Below, piece after piece: positions 15,507-24,260 of a stretch of DNA of 64,000 nt. The notes under the pieces are model-generated. The model saw nothing but the letters and a program-made list of their open reading frames with translations, did not search any database and was not told the DNA's origin. Location: assembly GCF_051859345.1 (NCBI RefSeq), contig NZ_JBHYFV010000005.1, positions 110,303 to 174,302 of the forward strand, written 5' to 3'. A program made the translations under genes and the position numbers. The DNA comes from Marivita sp051859345. GTDB lineage: Bacteria; Pseudomonadota; Alphaproteobacteria; Rhodobacterales; Rhodobacteraceae. Numbering within the stretch: the first letter of the stretch is position 1; every line of letters begins with the position of its first letter.

Positions 15507-17795
15507 TCAGCCGTTCCGCCGTTGCCGCGTGACCTTTCGTTTGGTCTTGGCGGATTTCTTTTTGGCCTTGGCGGCGGATCGTTTTGGTCCGCCTTTGCCC
15601 GTCGGACGTGTTCCGCGCCCCATGCGGCCTTTGCCTGTTCCGCTTGGCAATTCGGCGTCTTCCAGTGTCAGAAGTTCGAGCCCGATACCACCTGTCACGG
15701 GAGCCGCATCAATGAGCTTGACCGTCACCCGTTGCCCCAAGGTGATCAGCGTTCCCGTGTTCGACCCCATCAACGTCGCCGCGTCGGCATCGAAGTGGAA
15801 ATATTCATTGCCCAGAGACCGGATCGGGATCAGCCCGTCCGCGCCGGTTTCGTCCAGTTTCACAAACACGCCAAAGCGGGCAATGCCGCTGATGCGACCA
15901 CCGAATTCGGCACCGATCCGATCCGACAGAAACGCCGCCAGATAGCGGTCGGTGGTATCCCTTTCGGCCATCATCGACCGACGTTCCGTATCGCTGATGT
16001 GCTGGGCGGTGGCCTCCATGCGGTCGATATCGTGCGGCGACAGCCCGTCGTCACCCCAGCCGTGTGCCGTGATCAGCGCGCGATGCACGATCAGGTCGGA
16101 ATAGCGCCGGATCGGCGACGTGAAATGTGCATAGTTCTGCAAGGCGAGGCCAAAATGCCCAAAGTTTTCGGGGTTGTAATAGGCCTGAGTCATCGACCGC
16201 AGCGTGGCGAGGTTGATCAACTCGGACTCGTCGGACCCGGCGGCATCGTGCAGGAGACGGTTCAATTGCGCCGTCTTGAGAACCTGACCCTTGGCCAGAG
16301 TCAGCCCCGCCGCCTCTGCCGTTTCACGCAGCGCTTCCAGCTTTTCGGGGGGAGGTTCTTCGTGGACCCGGAACAGAAGCGGCGTGCGTTTGGCGATCAG
16401 CGTTTCTGCGGCGGCCACATTGGCAAGGATCATGAACTCTTCGATCAGCCTATGGGCATCCAGACGGTCGGCAAAGTTGACCGATGTCACAGTTCCATCC
16501 TCGGCCAGGATGATCTTGCGTTCCGGCAGATCAAGATCAAGCGGTTGGCGCCGTTTGCGGGCCTCGGCCAGCGCGGCGTAGGCGGCATAAAGCGGGCGGA
16601 TCACGTCGTCCATCAACGGCGCGACCTTGTCATTCGGGGTGCCATCCATCCCGTCCTGAACCGTGCGGTAGTCCAGCGACGCGCCCGAGCGCATCAACCC
16701 GCGCTGAAACCTGTGGCTCAGCTTGTTGCCATGGGCGTCGATCACCATGCGCACGGCGACGCAGGCACGCGGCACACCTTCGTGCAACGAACAAAGGTCA
16801 CCGGACAGGCGGTCGGGAAGCATCGGCACGACGCGGTCTGGAAAATAGCTGGAATTGCCGCGCTTCCGCGCCTCGTCATCCAGTGCAGAGCCGGAGGTGA
16901 CGTAGTGGGACACATCCGCGATGGCGACCCAGATCACATGGCCCCCGGCGTTCTTGGGATCATCGTCCGCATGGGCAAGACACGCATCGTCGCGGTCGCG
17001 CGCATCCACCGGGTCAATGGTGATCAGCGGCATGTCCCGCATATCGGTGCGCCCCGCGAGGCCTGCGGGTTTCATCGCGTCGGCCTCGGCGATAACGTCG
17101 TCCGGAAAACTGTCGGGAATGCCATGCTGGTGAATCGCGATCAGCGACACCGCGCGCGGTGCTGACGGATCGCCCAGACGTTCGGTGATCCGTGCGCGCG
17201 GCAGGCCCATGCGATCTTTCGGCCCGGCCTGTTCTGCCTCGACAAGTTCGCCATCCTTGGCCCCGCCGGTGGCATCGGCGGCAATGACCCACTCCTTGTC
17301 CGCGCCTTTGTCGATGGACTTGATGCGGCCACCGTCGGACCCCTTTTTGAAGATGCCGACCACCTTGCGCGGGTTGGTGCCAATTCGGCGGATCAGGCGC
17401 GCCTCGTAATTGTGGTCTTCTTCGTGGACAACCTGCATGCGGGCAAGGATGCGGTCCCCTTCGCCAAGGGCCGGATCACTGGCGCGCGGCACGATCAGGA
17501 CAATCGGCTCCACGCCTTCGCCATGCCATTCCAGCGGGCGCGCAAAAAGATCACCGTCAGGTGTGGGTTGCTTGACCTGCAACACGCTCACTGGCGGAAG
17601 CCGATCCGGGTCGCGATAGGTTTTCTTGCGCTTTTCCAGATGACCTTCGGCCTCAAGCTCTTTGAGCAGGCGTTTCAGATCAATCCGCGCAGCCCCCTTG
17701 ATGCCAAAGGCTTTGGCAATATCACGTTTCGCGGTGAGAGTCGGGTTCGCGGAGATCCATTCAAGGATATCGGCTTTGGTCGGCAGCTTGTTCAT
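15507..17795 (-). CDS. rnr: Ribonuclease R
   Basis: A 762-residue RNase II-family exoribonuclease. Order: winged-helix N terminus (MNKLPTKADILEWI), cold-shock RNA-binding domains, RNB catalytic domain from about residue 255 (LITIDPVDARDRDDA, with the metal-binding aspartates), S1 domain near residue 640 (GRISGIARFGVFVKLDETGADG), and a Lys/Arg-rich tail. It degrades structured RNA 3' to 5' and takes part in rRNA and trans-translation quality control. One residue of the catalytic loop is Arg where E. coli has Phe (DARDFDDA). The start ATG 17795 has no close upstream gene. Confidence 0.96.
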   Translation of the reverse strand: MNKLPTKADILEWISANPTLTAKRDIAKAFGIKGAARIDLKRLLKELEAEGHLEKRKKTYRDPDRLPPVSVLQVKQPTPDGDLFARPLEWHGEGVEPIVLIVPRASDPALGEGDRILARMQVVHEEDHNYEARLIRRIGTNPRKVVGIFKKGSDGGRIKSIDKGADKEWVIAADATGGAKDGELVEAEQAGPKDRMGLPRARITERLGDPSAPRAVSLIAIHQHGIPDSFPDDVIAEADAMKPAGLAGRTDMRDMPLITIDPVDARDRDDACLAHADDDPKNAGGHVIWVAIADVSHYVTSGSALDDEARKRGNSSYFPDRVVPMLPDRLSGDLCSLHEGVPRACVAVRMVIDAHGNKLSHRFQRGLMRSGASLDYRTVQDGMDGTPNDKVAPLMDDVIRPLYAAYAALAEARKRRQPLDLDLPERKIILAEDGTVTSVNFADRLDAHRLIEEFMILANVAAAETLIAKRTPLLFRVHEEPPPEKLEALRETAEAAGLTLAKGQVLKTAQLNRLLHDAAGSDESELINLATLRSMTQAYYNPENFGHFGLALQNYAHFTSPIRRYSDLIVHRALITAHGWGDDGLSPHDIDRMEATAQHISDTERRSMMAERDTTDRYLAAFLSDRIGAEFGGRISGIARFGVFVKLDETGADGLIPIRSLGNEYFHFDADAATLMGSNTGTLITLGQRVTVKLIDAAPVTGGIGLELLTLEDAELPSGTGKGRMGRGTRPTGKGGPKRSAAKAKKKSAKTKRKVTRQRRNG

Positions 17796-17843
17796 ATCGC
17801 TGAGGTAGCACGCCGGCCGGGGCGCGTCATGGTGAAAGTCGCA

Positions 17844-18272
17844 TTACGCGGCGAAGCGCAGTTCCATCATGCGGTGATCAATCCCGGCATCGTCAAAAAC
17901 ACCGCCATAGGCCGTGAACCCCAGCTTTTCGTAGAACCCAAGCGCGTCGATCTGGGCGCCAAGCGTGGCGCGGGAAATCCCCGGCATTTCCCGTAGAATG
18001 TCGAGCGCCTCGCGGATCAGGGCGGCGCCCAACCCGGTGCCGCGCGCAGGCCGCAAGACACAAACACGCCCGATCTTGCCGGTCTCACCGCCCAGCACGA
18101 TGCGGGCTGCTCCCATGGGGGTTCCCGCGACCGTTGCAAGCAGGTGGATTGCAGTTGCATCCAGATCGTCGCGTTCAAGATCAGGCGGGACGTTCTGTTC
18201 CTCGACAAAAACCGTGTACCGCAATGTGTAGCAAGCTGTCGGGTCCGTGACCTGTGCAATCGTGACCGTCAT
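17844..18272 (-). CDS. GNAT family N-acetyltransferase
   Basis: A 142-residue protein with the GNAT acetyl-CoA fold. IGRVCVLRPARGTGLGAALI is the beta4-alpha3 region, with R/QxxGxG/A as RGTGLG, and the C-terminal YEKLGFTAYG is the usual beta6-beta7 end. The N terminus YTLRYTVFVEEQNVP resembles the ElaA/YitI group. It transfers acetyl from acetyl-CoA to an unknown amine. Its start overlaps the dapE stop by four bases (ATGA), so it is translated with dapE, but a link to lysine synthesis is not shown. Confidence 0.85.
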   Translation of the reverse strand: MTVTIAQVTDPTACYTLRYTVFVEEQNVPPDLERDDLDATAIHLLATVAGTPMGAARIVLGGETGKIGRVCVLRPARGTGLGAALIREALDILREMPGISRATLGAQIDALGFYEKLGFTAYGGVFDDAGIDHRMMELRFAA

Positions 18273-19417
18273 TGTGCGAAATAGTCCTTCAGGATGCGGG
18301 CATAGATCGCCTTGAGTTGAACAACCTGATCAACCGCAACCCTTTCATCGACGGCGTGCATCGTTTGGCCAACCAGGCCGAATTCCACCACCGGGCAGTG
18401 ATCCTTGACAAAGCGCGCATCGGATGTGCCTCCGCTTGTCGACAGTTCCGGGGCTATGCCTGTCTCGGCCTTGACCGCTTTGCCGATCAGGTCGGACAGC
18501 GGTCCCGGCGGGGTCAGAAACGCCTCGCCCGAAATCTTGATCTTCACATCCGTCCTGGTGCCGAACGCGGCATCGACCTTGGCCGCCTCATCGCGCAGCC
18601 AATAGGACAGGCCTTCCCCAGTGTGGATGTCATTGAAGCGGATATTGATACAGGCACGGGTTTCGGCAGGGATCACGTTTGTTGCTGAATTGCCCGTGTC
18701 GATGGTCACCACGGCAAGCGTGGACGTATCGAAATGGTCCGTCCCGCGGTCCAACTCATGCGACGCAAGCACATCCATCAACCGCGCCATGGCAGGCATC
18801 GGGTTGAGCGCGCGATGCGGGTATGCGGAATGGCCCTGTGTGCCGGTCACCTTGAACCACGCGTTCATCGACCCGCGCCGCCCGATCTTCATCATCTCGC
18901 CCATCCGGTCAGGGCAGGTGGGTTCGCCGACAAGACAGACGCTCATCTGTTCACCTTCGATCGCCATCCAGTCCAGCAAGGCAACAGTGCCGTCGATCGC
19001 GTCACCTTCCTCGTCTCCCGTGATGGTCAGGATCACCGCCCCATCCGGGGGCGTGTCGGTTACAAAGTCGATGGCGGCGGCGACAAAAGCCGCAACCCCG
19101 GACTTCATGTCTGTCGACCCTCGTCCATAAAGCATGCCGTCTTTGATCTTGGCCCCGAAAGGCGGCATCGACCAGTCGTCGGGATTGCCAAGCGGCACCA
19201 CATCCGTATGCCCGTTGAACCCAAAGCTGCGGGCGTGTCCCTTGTCGCCCCAGCGCGCAAACAGGTTCGACACGCCGCCGCGATCCACACGGGTGCAGGC
19301 AAAACCGGCGTTTTCCAGCAGGGTCTGCAACACCGTCAAAGCACCGCCTTCCTCGGGAGTCACGGAGGGACAGCGCACAAGCGCGGCGGTCAGGTCAACG
19401 GGATCGGTCTGTGTCAT
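18269..19417 (-). CDS. dapE: Succinyl-diaminopimelate desuccinylase
   Basis: A 382-residue M20 metallopeptidase. It removes succinate from N-succinyl-LL-diaminopimelate in the succinylase branch of lysine and diaminopimelate synthesis. Zinc ligands and catalytic residues are visible in FNGHTDVVPLG, GRGSTDMKSGVAA, and TGDEEGDA, with the dimerisation and substrate blocks GRRGSMNAWF and STSGGTSDARF. I start at ATG 19417 (MTQTDPVDL), with AGGGGG nine bases upstream, because this gives the usual family length; an in-frame start at 19447 would add ten residues. dapD lies 4.6 kb away on the same strand. A CtrA-type box lies 141 bases upstream, between this gene and the Hint gene. Confidence 0.95.
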   Translation of the reverse strand: MTQTDPVDLTAALVRCPSVTPEEGGALTVLQTLLENAGFACTRVDRGGVSNLFARWGDKGHARSFGFNGHTDVVPLGNPDDWSMPPFGAKIKDGMLYGRGSTDMKSGVAAFVAAAIDFVTDTPPDGAVILTITGDEEGDAIDGTVALLDWMAIEGEQMSVCLVGEPTCPDRMGEMMKIGRRGSMNAWFKVTGTQGHSAYPHRALNPMPAMARLMDVLASHELDRGTDHFDTSTLAVVTIDTGNSATNVIPAETRACINIRFNDIHTGEGLSYWLRDEAAKVDAAFGTRTDVKIKISGEAFLTPPGPLSDLIGKAVKAETGIAPELSTSGGTSDARFVKDHCPVVEFGLVGQTMHAVDERVAVDQVVQLKAIYARILKDYFAQ

Positions 19418-19557
19418 GGCATGGCCCCCTTCGTCGGTGTTTTGCATTGGCTACCGCCAAGCGCGGTCAGAGGCAAATGTGGCGAAAAGGACGCAATTTG
19501 GGAAAGGCCACGGGCATTGCGCAGGATCACATAGATGACACTGGCACTATGGCTGTG

Positions 19558-19572
19558 TTAACGTTTGGTTAA
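19558..19572. promoter_or_regulatory. CtrA-type box, TTAA-N7-TTAA
   Basis: TTAACGTTTGGTTAA lies in the divergent gap between dapE (start 19417) and the Hint-domain gene (start 19689). The spacing is exactly seven bases. Read on the minus strand the box is followed by C, giving the full TTAA-N7-TTAAC consensus. The nearby AT-rich stretch AATAATAAATATAAGG (19571-19586) could hold a -10 element for the rightward gene. Which gene it controls is inference. Confidence 0.5.
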
Positions 19573-19688
19573 TAATAAATATAAGGCTTGAGGCAGAGCA
19601 GCAACCAGATGGCGGGCGCGATACGGTGAAAACACCGGTCGTGTTGGATGCGCCGCTGGCAAGTGCCTCGCGCCGATTTGAGGCGAAA

Positions 19689-21281
19689 ATGGCAACAGCA
19701 GCAGAGCTTAGCTACACCACCAATGCAAGCGCCACGGCGATGGCCGAGACGATCTTTGGCACGGGTGTCACCGTGGTGAACGCCAGCTATTCCGGCGACA
19801 ACCGATCGTCTGCCATTTACCAGAACGGTGATGCGCTTACTCCCGGAGTGACGCCGGGCGACACCGGGGTGATCCTGTCCACCGGACGGGCAGCCGACTT
19901 TACCCGCGCGCCTTCGCAGTGGTGGAATGGCGGAAACGACCCGAACGTCAGTGACTCCACCTCGACGAACACAAGCGGTCAGAACAACAATTCTTCCTTC
20001 AACGCGGCTGCCGGGACCAACACCTACGACGCCTCGTATCTGGACATTGATTTCATCCCGGATGAAAGCACGATGACCATGCGGTTTGTCTTCTCCTCCG
20101 AGGAATACCCCGAATTCACAGACTCGATTTACCAGGATTTCGTCGGCGTCTGGGTCAACGGTTCGCAGGTGAACATCATCGCCGGCAACGGGGACGTCGA
20201 TCCTGCCAACCTGAACACGACGGCAAACGTGAACCTGTTCCGGGACAACACCGGAGACGATTACAACACAGAAATGGACGGGTTCACTGTCACGCTGACC
20301 TTGACCATGACGGTGGTTCCGGATGAAGTGAACTCGATCCGCATCGGCATCGCGGATGTTGCCGATTCAAGCTACGATTCCAACTTGCTGATTGCAGGTG
20401 ACTCGATCCAGACGGCGTTGGTGGCCCGGTCCGACATCGTCAACATGTACACCGACCGCACCAAGACGCTGGACGTTCTGGACAACGACATCAACAACAC
20501 CGGCAACGCGCTGACGATCACGCATATCAACGGTATCGCGGTCAATGTGGGCGACAGCGTCACGCTGAGTACGGGGCAGGTCGTGTCGCTGAACGCGGAT
20601 GGGACACTGTCCGTCACGTCGGATTCAGATTTCGAAACCGTGAACTTCACCTACGAGGTCGAAAGCGCCAACGGCGAAACCGATGTTGGTTTCGTGACGA
20701 TTGCGACCGTGCCCTGCTTTGTCGCCGGAACGCTAATTCAGACCGAGACCGGGCAAGTCGCTGTCGAGTCCCTGCGGCCGGACGATCTTGTCTGGACGAT
20801 GGATCGGGGCTTGCAGCCTTTGCGCTGGATCGGTCAGCGGACGGTTGCCGCGACAGGATCATTTGCGCCGGTGCGGGTGAACGCGGGAACGTTTGGTGAT
20901 CACGCGAACCTGATGCTGTCTCCGCAACACCGCATCCTTGTCCGCGACCCACTTGCGGATCTGGTCTTTGGCACTCCCGAGGTTCTCGTGGCGGCCAAGC
21001 ATCTTGTGAACGGACGCACCGTGCAGACAGTCGAAGGTGGCAGTGTCACCTATGTACATCTGCTGTTCGATCAGCACGAGATTGTCATGGCCAATGGCCT
21101 TGCCACCGAAAGCTTTCTGCCCGGCCCGCAAACCGTGGATGCGTTCGAGGATGCCATCGTGGAAGAGATCGCCTCTCTGTTCCCGGATCTCGATCTTGAA
21201 ACCGGCGAAGGCTATGGGGATGCCGCCCGCCAGATCCTGAAAAAGCACGAAGCCCGGATGTTGTTCGGGGCCGCTGCATGA
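19689..21281 (+). CDS. Choice-of-anchor L protein with C-terminal Hint domain
   Basis: About 530 residues. The N-terminal half matches the choice-of-anchor L type: FGTGVTVVNASYSGDN, GVILSTGRA, DIDFIPDESTMTMRFVF and the diagnostic FSSEEYPEF. After a short linker, a Hedgehog/intein-type (Hint_2) domain begins at Cys343 in CFVAGTLIQTETGQVAVE, with LRWIGQR, SPQHRIL and PEVLVAAKHLV following. An active Hint fold makes a thioester at this Cys and can release or ligate the preceding part. I start at ATG 19689, with GAGG six bases upstream; a GTG at 19626 is possible. No normal signal peptide is seen, so export would need a type I or similar route. The next gene overlaps by four bases. Confidence 0.85.
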   Translation: MATAAELSYTTNASATAMAETIFGTGVTVVNASYSGDNRSSAIYQNGDALTPGVTPGDTGVILSTGRAADFTRAPSQWWNGGNDPNVSDSTSTNTSGQNNNSSFNAAAGTNTYDASYLDIDFIPDESTMTMRFVFSSEEYPEFTDSIYQDFVGVWVNGSQVNIIAGNGDVDPANLNTTANVNLFRDNTGDDYNTEMDGFTVTLTLTMTVVPDEVNSIRIGIADVADSSYDSNLLIAGDSIQTALVARSDIVNMYTDRTKTLDVLDNDINNTGNALTITHINGIAVNVGDSVTLSTGQVVSLNADGTLSVTSDSDFETVNFTYEVESANGETDVGFVTIATVPCFVAGTLIQTETGQVAVESLRPDDLVWTMDRGLQPLRWIGQRTVAATGSFAPVRVNAGTFGDHANLMLSPQHRILVRDPLADLVFGTPEVLVAAKHLVNGRTVQTVEGGSVTYVHLLFDQHEIVMANGLATESFLPGPQTVDAFEDAIVEEIASLFPDLDLETGEGYGDAARQILKKHEARMLFGAAA

Positions 21282-22357
21282 ACTGGTTTGCATTGCTGGA
21301 CTGCGACACCCGCCGTCCCTGGGTGCGCGAGGATGTCGAGGATATTCTTGTCAAACGCCCCCGCGCCTGCGTGCCGCGTGGATCGGTCATGCTGGAAACC
21401 CGCCTGTCGCCGGATGCCCGTCCCCAGACCCTGATCAGCTACAAATGCGACGGTGCGACGCCAACCAGTTTTTCGCTCATGTCCACACCGCACGGCAGCC
21501 TCGTTCTTGTGATCGCGCTGGGCGATGACGTGGTTCACGAAGTGGTCGAGCGCGGGCGCGAGGCGCGCACCGACACGTTGCAGGTCACCATCAGTTGGGA
21601 TCTGGCCAAAAAGGCAGGGCGCCTTGCGGTGGCGCGCCCGGAAACCGAGCATGTCCTGATCCGGCACTTCGCCATGACCCGTGCGCCGTTGCTGGCGGAT
21701 ATGGTGGCGCTGGCGCATCCGCAGGGCTTGACTGAAATTGACCCGGACGTGATCTTCGTCGCCCTCTCGACCGAGATTGAACCGGTTGGCCCGATGCCAA
21801 CCCTGTCGCCCTCGGTTCCGCTTGAGACCGGGCAGGGTGTGCGCCTTGCGACCACGCTGAAACAGGGCGATGTCGTGCGCTCTGCCAATGGCAAGCTGGT
21901 TCCGGTCCTGCACATGGTCCACCGCAGCGTGCCAAGCCTTGGGTCGTTCCGCCCCGTCCGTCTGCGCGCGCCCTATTTCGGCCTGACGCAGGATGTCGTG
22001 GTGTCGCGTCACCAACGGCTCTTGGTCAGCGGAGCCGAGGTGGAATACCTGTTCGGGCGCGAAGAGGTTCTGATCCCGGCCTCTGCCCTGGTCAACGGCT
22101 ATGCCGGTCACTATGAACCTGCGCCTCGTTTCGTGACCTATCACCAGCTGTTGCTGCCGCATCATGATGCCGTCCGTATCCCGGACGCGGCGCTGGAAAC
22201 GTTGTATATCGGGCGGATGCGGCGCGATAAGGTGCAACTGGCGGCATCTGTGTTGGGCGATCTGCCACGCGCCCTTTTGCCGGAACATCACCGTGCCGGA
22301 TATCAGGTCTTGCGCGCCTTCGAGGCGATTTCCCTGGCCGAGGCACGCGCCGCCTAA
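21278..22357 (+). CDS. Hint-domain-like protein lacking the catalytic cysteine
   Basis: A 359-residue protein starting with the ATGA overlap to the Hint gene before it. The C-terminal half (from about residue 180) aligns by eye with the Hint_2 domain of its neighbour: ETGQGVRLATTLKQGDVVRS, PVLHMVHRSV, RPVRLRAPYFG, VSRHQRLLV, LFGREEVLIPASALVNGYAG. The usual first Cys is replaced, the only cysteines being in the first 60 residues, but the H of the HR motif remains. The N-terminal half has no recognised domain. It could be a non-cleaving partner of the first protein; this is inference. The 3' end overlaps the next minus-strand gene by four bases. Confidence 0.75.
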   Translation: MNWFALLDCDTRRPWVREDVEDILVKRPRACVPRGSVMLETRLSPDARPQTLISYKCDGATPTSFSLMSTPHGSLVLVIALGDDVVHEVVERGREARTDTLQVTISWDLAKKAGRLAVARPETEHVLIRHFAMTRAPLLADMVALAHPQGLTEIDPDVIFVALSTEIEPVGPMPTLSPSVPLETGQGVRLATTLKQGDVVRSANGKLVPVLHMVHRSVPSLGSFRPVRLRAPYFGLTQDVVVSRHQRLLVSGAEVEYLFGREEVLIPASALVNGYAGHYEPAPRFVTYHQLLLPHHDAVRIPDAALETLYIGRMRRDKVQLAASVLGDLPRALLPEHHRAGYQVLRAFEAISLAEARAA

Positions 22358-22704
22358 CCTTTGTCGGTCTCGCCGAAATAGGGTGTCACCTGCGCGACGA
22401 TCACCGCGTTTTCGTCCAGCGCCTTCTGCATCAGCTCGATTTCGTCCGCTTCGATCTCGTGACCCTGTTCCTTGCGCTCTTCCAGCGTTCCATAGCCCGT
22501 CACATCCAGCGGCGCCATATCCGCCTGCTTCAGGATCGCCACGGTTTCCCGCACCGCTTCGGCCTCATCGACACCGGACGCGTAGCACATCAAGCCAGCC
22601 CCCGTCGCCCCTTTGGGCAGGCCATCGCCGGTCTTGCGGCCAACCTCGACCACAAGCGTATAGACTGAATGGGGTTTCTTGGGCTTCTTGGGAGTGTCGC
22701 TCAT
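22354..22704 (-). CDS. Conserved hypothetical protein
   Basis: A 116-residue, mainly soluble protein, not recognised. It opens with a basic, proline-containing segment (MSDTPKKPKKPHSVYTLVVE), then VGRKTGDGLPKGATGAGLMC and an acidic second half rich in Glu and Asp (LEERKEQGHEIEADEIELMQ). The pattern suggests a small alpha/beta domain with a helical end. I use ATG 22704, because upstream in-frame starts give an N terminus of shadow-like composition. It ends convergent with the Hint-like gene and divergent from the rhodanese gene. Function unknown. Confidence 0.65.
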   Translation of the reverse strand: MSDTPKKPKKPHSVYTLVVEVGRKTGDGLPKGATGAGLMCYASGVDEAEAVRETVAILKQADMAPLDVTGYGTLEERKEQGHEIEADEIELMQKALDENAVIVAQVTPYFGETDKG

Positions 22705-22815
22705 GGTGCGGCCTGTATGTGGGGTGCGCTGCATGTGCCACGAAAGCCCGCGCGCGTCGAGGGTTGTTGCTGCCGCCCTGGTGCGCATACTGCGCGCAAA
22801 TCAGGGAGAAGCGAT

Positions 22816-23211
22816 ATGAAATCCGTCAAAGACATGGTGGCCGCCGCAAACGACGTGGTCGATCACGCCCCGGCCTCCGAGGTGATGGGGCTACTCGGCC
22901 AGGACGGCGTGACCTTTGTCGACCTGCGCGACCCGCGCGAATTGGAACGCGAGGGCATGATCCCCGGCGCGTTTCACTGCCCGCGCGGGATGCTGGAATT
23001 CTGGATCGACCCTGACAGCCCATACGCCAAACCGCAGTTTCAAACAGGCAACCGGTTCGTGTTCTACTGTGCGTCAGGCTGGCGATCAGCGTTGTCGGCG
23101 CAGGTGGCGCAAGACATGGGGCTGGAGAATGTCAGCCACATCACCGATGGGTTCGGTGGCTGGAAAAAGGCGGGCGGCACGATAGGAGAGAAGCCCACCA
23201 AAAAGCCGTAG
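22816..23211 (+). CDS. Rhodanese-like domain protein
   Basis: A 131-residue single-domain rhodanese. The active-site loop is FYCASGWRSA, with Cys85 as persulfide carrier, and the conserved VDLRDPRELEREGMIPGA and GFGGWKKAGG blocks are present. It probably moves sulfane sulfur in the cytoplasm; there is no signal peptide. AGGGAGAA at 22803-22810 sets the start at ATG 22816. A hairpin follows the stop, before the convergent dapD. The acceptor of the sulfur is not known. Confidence 0.9.
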   Translation: MKSVKDMVAAANDVVDHAPASEVMGLLGQDGVTFVDLRDPRELEREGMIPGAFHCPRGMLEFWIDPDSPYAKPQFQTGNRFVFYCASGWRSALSAQVAQDMGLENVSHITDGFGGWKKAGGTIGEKPTKKP

Positions 23212-23231
23212 GGTGCGTGCTCGCACGCACC
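23212..23231. terminator. Perfect hairpin between rhodanese gene and dapD
   Basis: GGTGCGTGC (23212-23220), loop TC, GCACGCACC (23223-23231) forms a perfect 9-bp stem immediately after the rhodanese stop (23209-23211) and just before the dapD stop on the other strand. There is no T-run. It is placed to act as a two-way 3'-end structure. Confidence 0.55.
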
Positions 23232-23238
23232 ACCACGA

Positions 23239-24066
23239 TCAATCGCGCAGCAACTCGTTGATGCCGGTCTTTGAACGTGTCCGCTCGTCCACCCGCTTTA
23301 CGATGACCGCGCAATAGAGGTTGATCCCGTTCTTCGACGGCATCGACCCGGCCACCACAACCGAATAGGGCGGCACTTCGCCATACATCACGTCGCCGGT
23401 TTCGCGATCCACGATCTTGGTCGACTGGCCGATGAACACGCCCATCCCCAGAACCGACCCTTCGCGCACGATGCACCCTTCAACCACTTCCGACCGTGCA
23501 CCGATAAAGCAATTGTCCTCGATGATGGTCGGCCCCGCCTGCATGGGCTCAAGCACACCACCGATCCCGACACCGCCCGAAAGGTGCACGTTCTTGCCGA
23601 TCTGCGCGCAGGACCCGACGGTCGCCCAGGTGTCGACCATCGTGCCTTCGTCGACATAGGCCCCAAGGTTCACAAAAGACGGCATCAGCACCACACCCGG
23701 AGCGATGAAGGCCGATTTCCGCACGATGCAATTCGGCACCGCGCGAAAGCCCGCCGCGCGCCACTGGTTGTCGCCCCAGCCCTTGAACTTGCTGTCGACC
23801 TTGTCCCACCAGCCGCCGCCTTGTGGGCCGTTGTCGTGCTGTTCCATGTCCTTGATCCGGAAGCCAAGAAGCACGGCTTTCTTTGCCCACTGATTGACAA
23901 GCCAGTCGCCATTGTCCTGACGTTCGGCAACCCGCAATTGGCCGCTATCCAGCGCGTTCAGCGTATCCTCGATCGCTTCGCGGGTTTCGCCGCCTGTCGA
24001 CGGGGTGATGGTATCGCGCGCGTCCCACGCGGCTTCGATGGCAGATTCCAGGCTGGTGGTGTTCAT
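23239..24066 (-). CDS. dapD: 2,3,4,5-tetrahydropyridine-2,6-dicarboxylate N-succinyltransferase
   Basis: A 275-residue trimeric left-handed beta-helix acyltransferase. Hexapeptide repeats run through the C-terminal two thirds (for example GAYVDEGTMVDTWATVGSCA, IGKNVHLSGGVGIGG). It transfers succinate from succinyl-CoA to tetrahydrodipicolinate, the second-branch step before dapC and dapE. Length matches the family at about 275. The start at ATG 24066 is preceded by a GAGGAG box. It is separated from dapE but encodes a neighbouring step of the same pathway; asd lies 3.2 kb further on. Confidence 0.96.
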   Translation of the reverse strand: MNTTSLESAIEAAWDARDTITPSTGGETREAIEDTLNALDSGQLRVAERQDNGDWLVNQWAKKAVLLGFRIKDMEQHDNGPQGGGWWDKVDSKFKGWGDNQWRAAGFRAVPNCIVRKSAFIAPGVVLMPSFVNLGAYVDEGTMVDTWATVGSCAQIGKNVHLSGGVGIGGVLEPMQAGPTIIEDNCFIGARSEVVEGCIVREGSVLGMGVFIGQSTKIVDRETGDVMYGEVPPYSVVVAGSMPSKNGINLYCAVIVKRVDERTRSKTGINELLRD

Positions 24067-24260
24067 TGTGGTCTCCTCGGTGTCCGGTCGATGCTCCTTA
24101 CGCAATCAGAACGTCAGGGGCAACGCCACATGGAAGGGGACCGGTTTCGATCCCGTCGCAGAGGGCCAAGAAAGACTTGCGGGATTTTGGAACGCGGATA
24201 AGCTGCTTTGGAAATTTATCAGACAAGCATTTTTTGTGGACCAATTCTTAAGGAACATTC

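Noticed and set aside
15363..17165. A 600-codon plus-strand frame across rnr.
   Set aside because: It is antisense to a certain gene in GC-rich DNA, where such long open frames are common, and the protein has no recognisable domain.
20715..21281. The Hint domain read as an intein.
   Set aside because: There is no C-extein and no host protein interrupted. The domain ends the protein, which fits a Hedgehog-type Hint rather than a splicing intein.
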